From: Herbinix sp.
GTDB lineage: Bacteria; Bacillota; Clostridia; Lachnospirales; Lachnospiraceae
Length of the DNA stretch: 64,000 nt
Direction: 5' to 3'
Assembly: GCA_029238935.1 (NCBI GenBank)
Contig: JAQZBN010000008.1
Coordinates: 1 to 64,000, forward strand
The stretch's first letter is position 1. Every line of letters starts with the position of its first letter. This document shows, piece after piece, positions 63,255 through 64,000 of this stretch. A program made the translations under genes and the position numbers. The notes beneath the pieces were generated by a model that was not told the origin of the DNA, did not search any database, and worked only from the letters and a program-made list of their open reading frames with translations.

Positions 63255-64000
63255 TTAACCTTCTGTCTTCATTGCTTCAATTGCTCTAATCTTCGTAGCA
63301 CGTCTTGCCGGAAAATATCCGGATAAAACACCGATAATTATTGCAATACCCACGGAAACCGGTGGCAACCATATCGGAATAATTGAAAACTGTGTATTCT
63401 GTAGATCATACATATAGTTCGAAGACATTAATGCTTTAAAAATCGGCTGACCAAATTTATTAATTAGCCAGGAAGCTCCATAGCCAAAGGATATTCCGAT
63501 ACATCCTCCTAGTAGGCCAATGAGAGCGGCTTCAAACAGGAATAATTTACGAACATCCTTTACTGCACAACCTAATACCTTCATGATACCAATTTCTTTC
63601 GTCCTCTCATAGATGGACATTACCATAGTATTGGCAATACTAATAGCGGAAACAAGCATGGCCACAGCTCCTAAAGCTCCAAGAACCATCTGCATTGTAT
63701 CTGCTGCTTCCATTAAAGGCTTATAATTACTGATCAAACTAGAGGACTGATATCCCATCTCTGTTAACTTTTTCTGAACCTCTTCTACATTATCAATCCA
63801 AATCCATATAACAACTGTAATCATATTCCCAATTCTGCGTTGCAACCATTTTAGCAACATTTTTAAGTTCCATAGAGAATTCCTTTTTTCTTTCATTCAC
63901 CGGATATTCCTGAAACTTTAACACTAATCGATCTTTCGCCAGATCAATTGTTTTTGTCTGTTGACTACGTCCAGAAAAATAATAGAATTCATAAAGAGCC
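63255..64000 (-). pseudogene. MacB/FtsX-type ABC permease, C-terminal part, frame changed and cut by window edge
   Basis: The 3' part (63255 to about 63800) encodes NVEEVQKKLTEMGYQ, a membrane segment, ISIANTMVMSIYERTKEIGIMK and the FtsX C-terminal helices ending RRATKIRAIEAMKTEG, typical of MacB-like permeases. The 5' part from the window edge (63999 to 63796) is open in a different frame (ALYEFYYFSG ... NWEYDYSCYMDLD) and stops at TGA 63795-63793. Joined as YMDLD-NVEEVQ the two parts make one natural permease sequence, so one extra base or a 4-nt GATT duplication near 63790-63800 breaks the gene. The ATG at 63896 in the second frame gives an N-terminus unlike any permease. It could be a real mutation or a sequencing error. 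Confidence 0.7.

Overview
The window is a contiguous, gene-dense, AT-rich stretch of a chromosome from a spore-forming, flagellated, fermentative clostridium, most likely of the Lachnospiraceae (relatives of Clostridium/Lachnoclostridium phytofermentans). The evidence is gene content: the hpf-secA-prfB block with a frameshifted RF2 gene, the rpsL-rpsG-fusA-tuf (str) operon, a CotJ spore-coat operon with a sigma-E-like promoter, an mbl-flhO-flhP flagellar rod block, FeoAB, a pyrophosphate-type phosphofructokinase, a T-box leader, and strong AGGAGG ribosome binding sites throughout. I see no rRNA or tRNA genes, no insertion sequence, no prophage and no CRISPR array. Most of it is core chromosome.

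Layout. 0-1 kb: edge of a P-II-like gene and a YdcF-type membrane protein. 1.2-8.4 kb: tex, then an aspartate-family operon transcribed leftward (ACT-domain protein, homoserine dehydrogenase, an ApgM-type protein proposed to be homoserine kinase, aspartokinase), with an unusual ~49-nt AT-rich tandem array 3' of lysC. 8.8-11.3 kb: a polar amino acid ABC importer. 11.3-16.5 kb: hpf, secA, prfB (programmed +1 frameshift) and a cheW gene. 16.4-17.2 kb: a long intergenic region with a cluster of consensus DnaA boxes. 17.2-23 kb: PilZ protein, SH3-NlpC/P60 cell-wall hydrolase, trxB, a tiny yjfB-like gene, a methyltransferase, an acyl-ACP thioesterase and cvfB. 23-29.7 kb: yvyF-like, comF, recD2, rod-binding protein, two flagellar rod/hook proteins and mbl/mreB. 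30-36 kb: a small membrane protein and the str operon. The EF-Tu gene carries an in-frame 63-nt loss that removes the DxPG aspartate. 36-43 kb: WYL regulator, Mrp ATPase, Trp T-box plus TrpB2, a duplicated-module lipoprotein and a MATE pump. 43.5-49.5 kb: sigma-70 factor, PlsC, FeoA, FeoB and an SH3-SleB hydrolase. 49.5-54.7 kb: PPi-PFK, a MIF-like protein, cotJABC, a lipid kinase and a VanZ-like protein. 54.7-64 kb: a nuclease-helicase fusion, an asparagine-rich heptad-repeat protein, a DUF1292 protein, a short UvrD-type helicase, gltX, a zinc-ribbon membrane protein and a permease gene that changes frame near the window edge.

How the genes work together: the aspartokinase, homoserine dehydrogenase and proposed homoserine kinase form most of the route from aspartate to phosphohomoserine. 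hpf/secA/prfB/cheW and rpsL/rpsG/fusA/tuf are translation and secretion blocks. mbl with the rod proteins couples cell shape to flagellar assembly. FeoA/FeoB import ferrous iron. cotJABC belongs to the mother-cell spore-coat programme. I found no complete new defence or mobile system. The most unusual items are the shortened EF-Tu, the DnaA-box cluster away from dnaA, the heptad-repeat protein, the lysC 3' repeat array, and structured spacers in the str operon.
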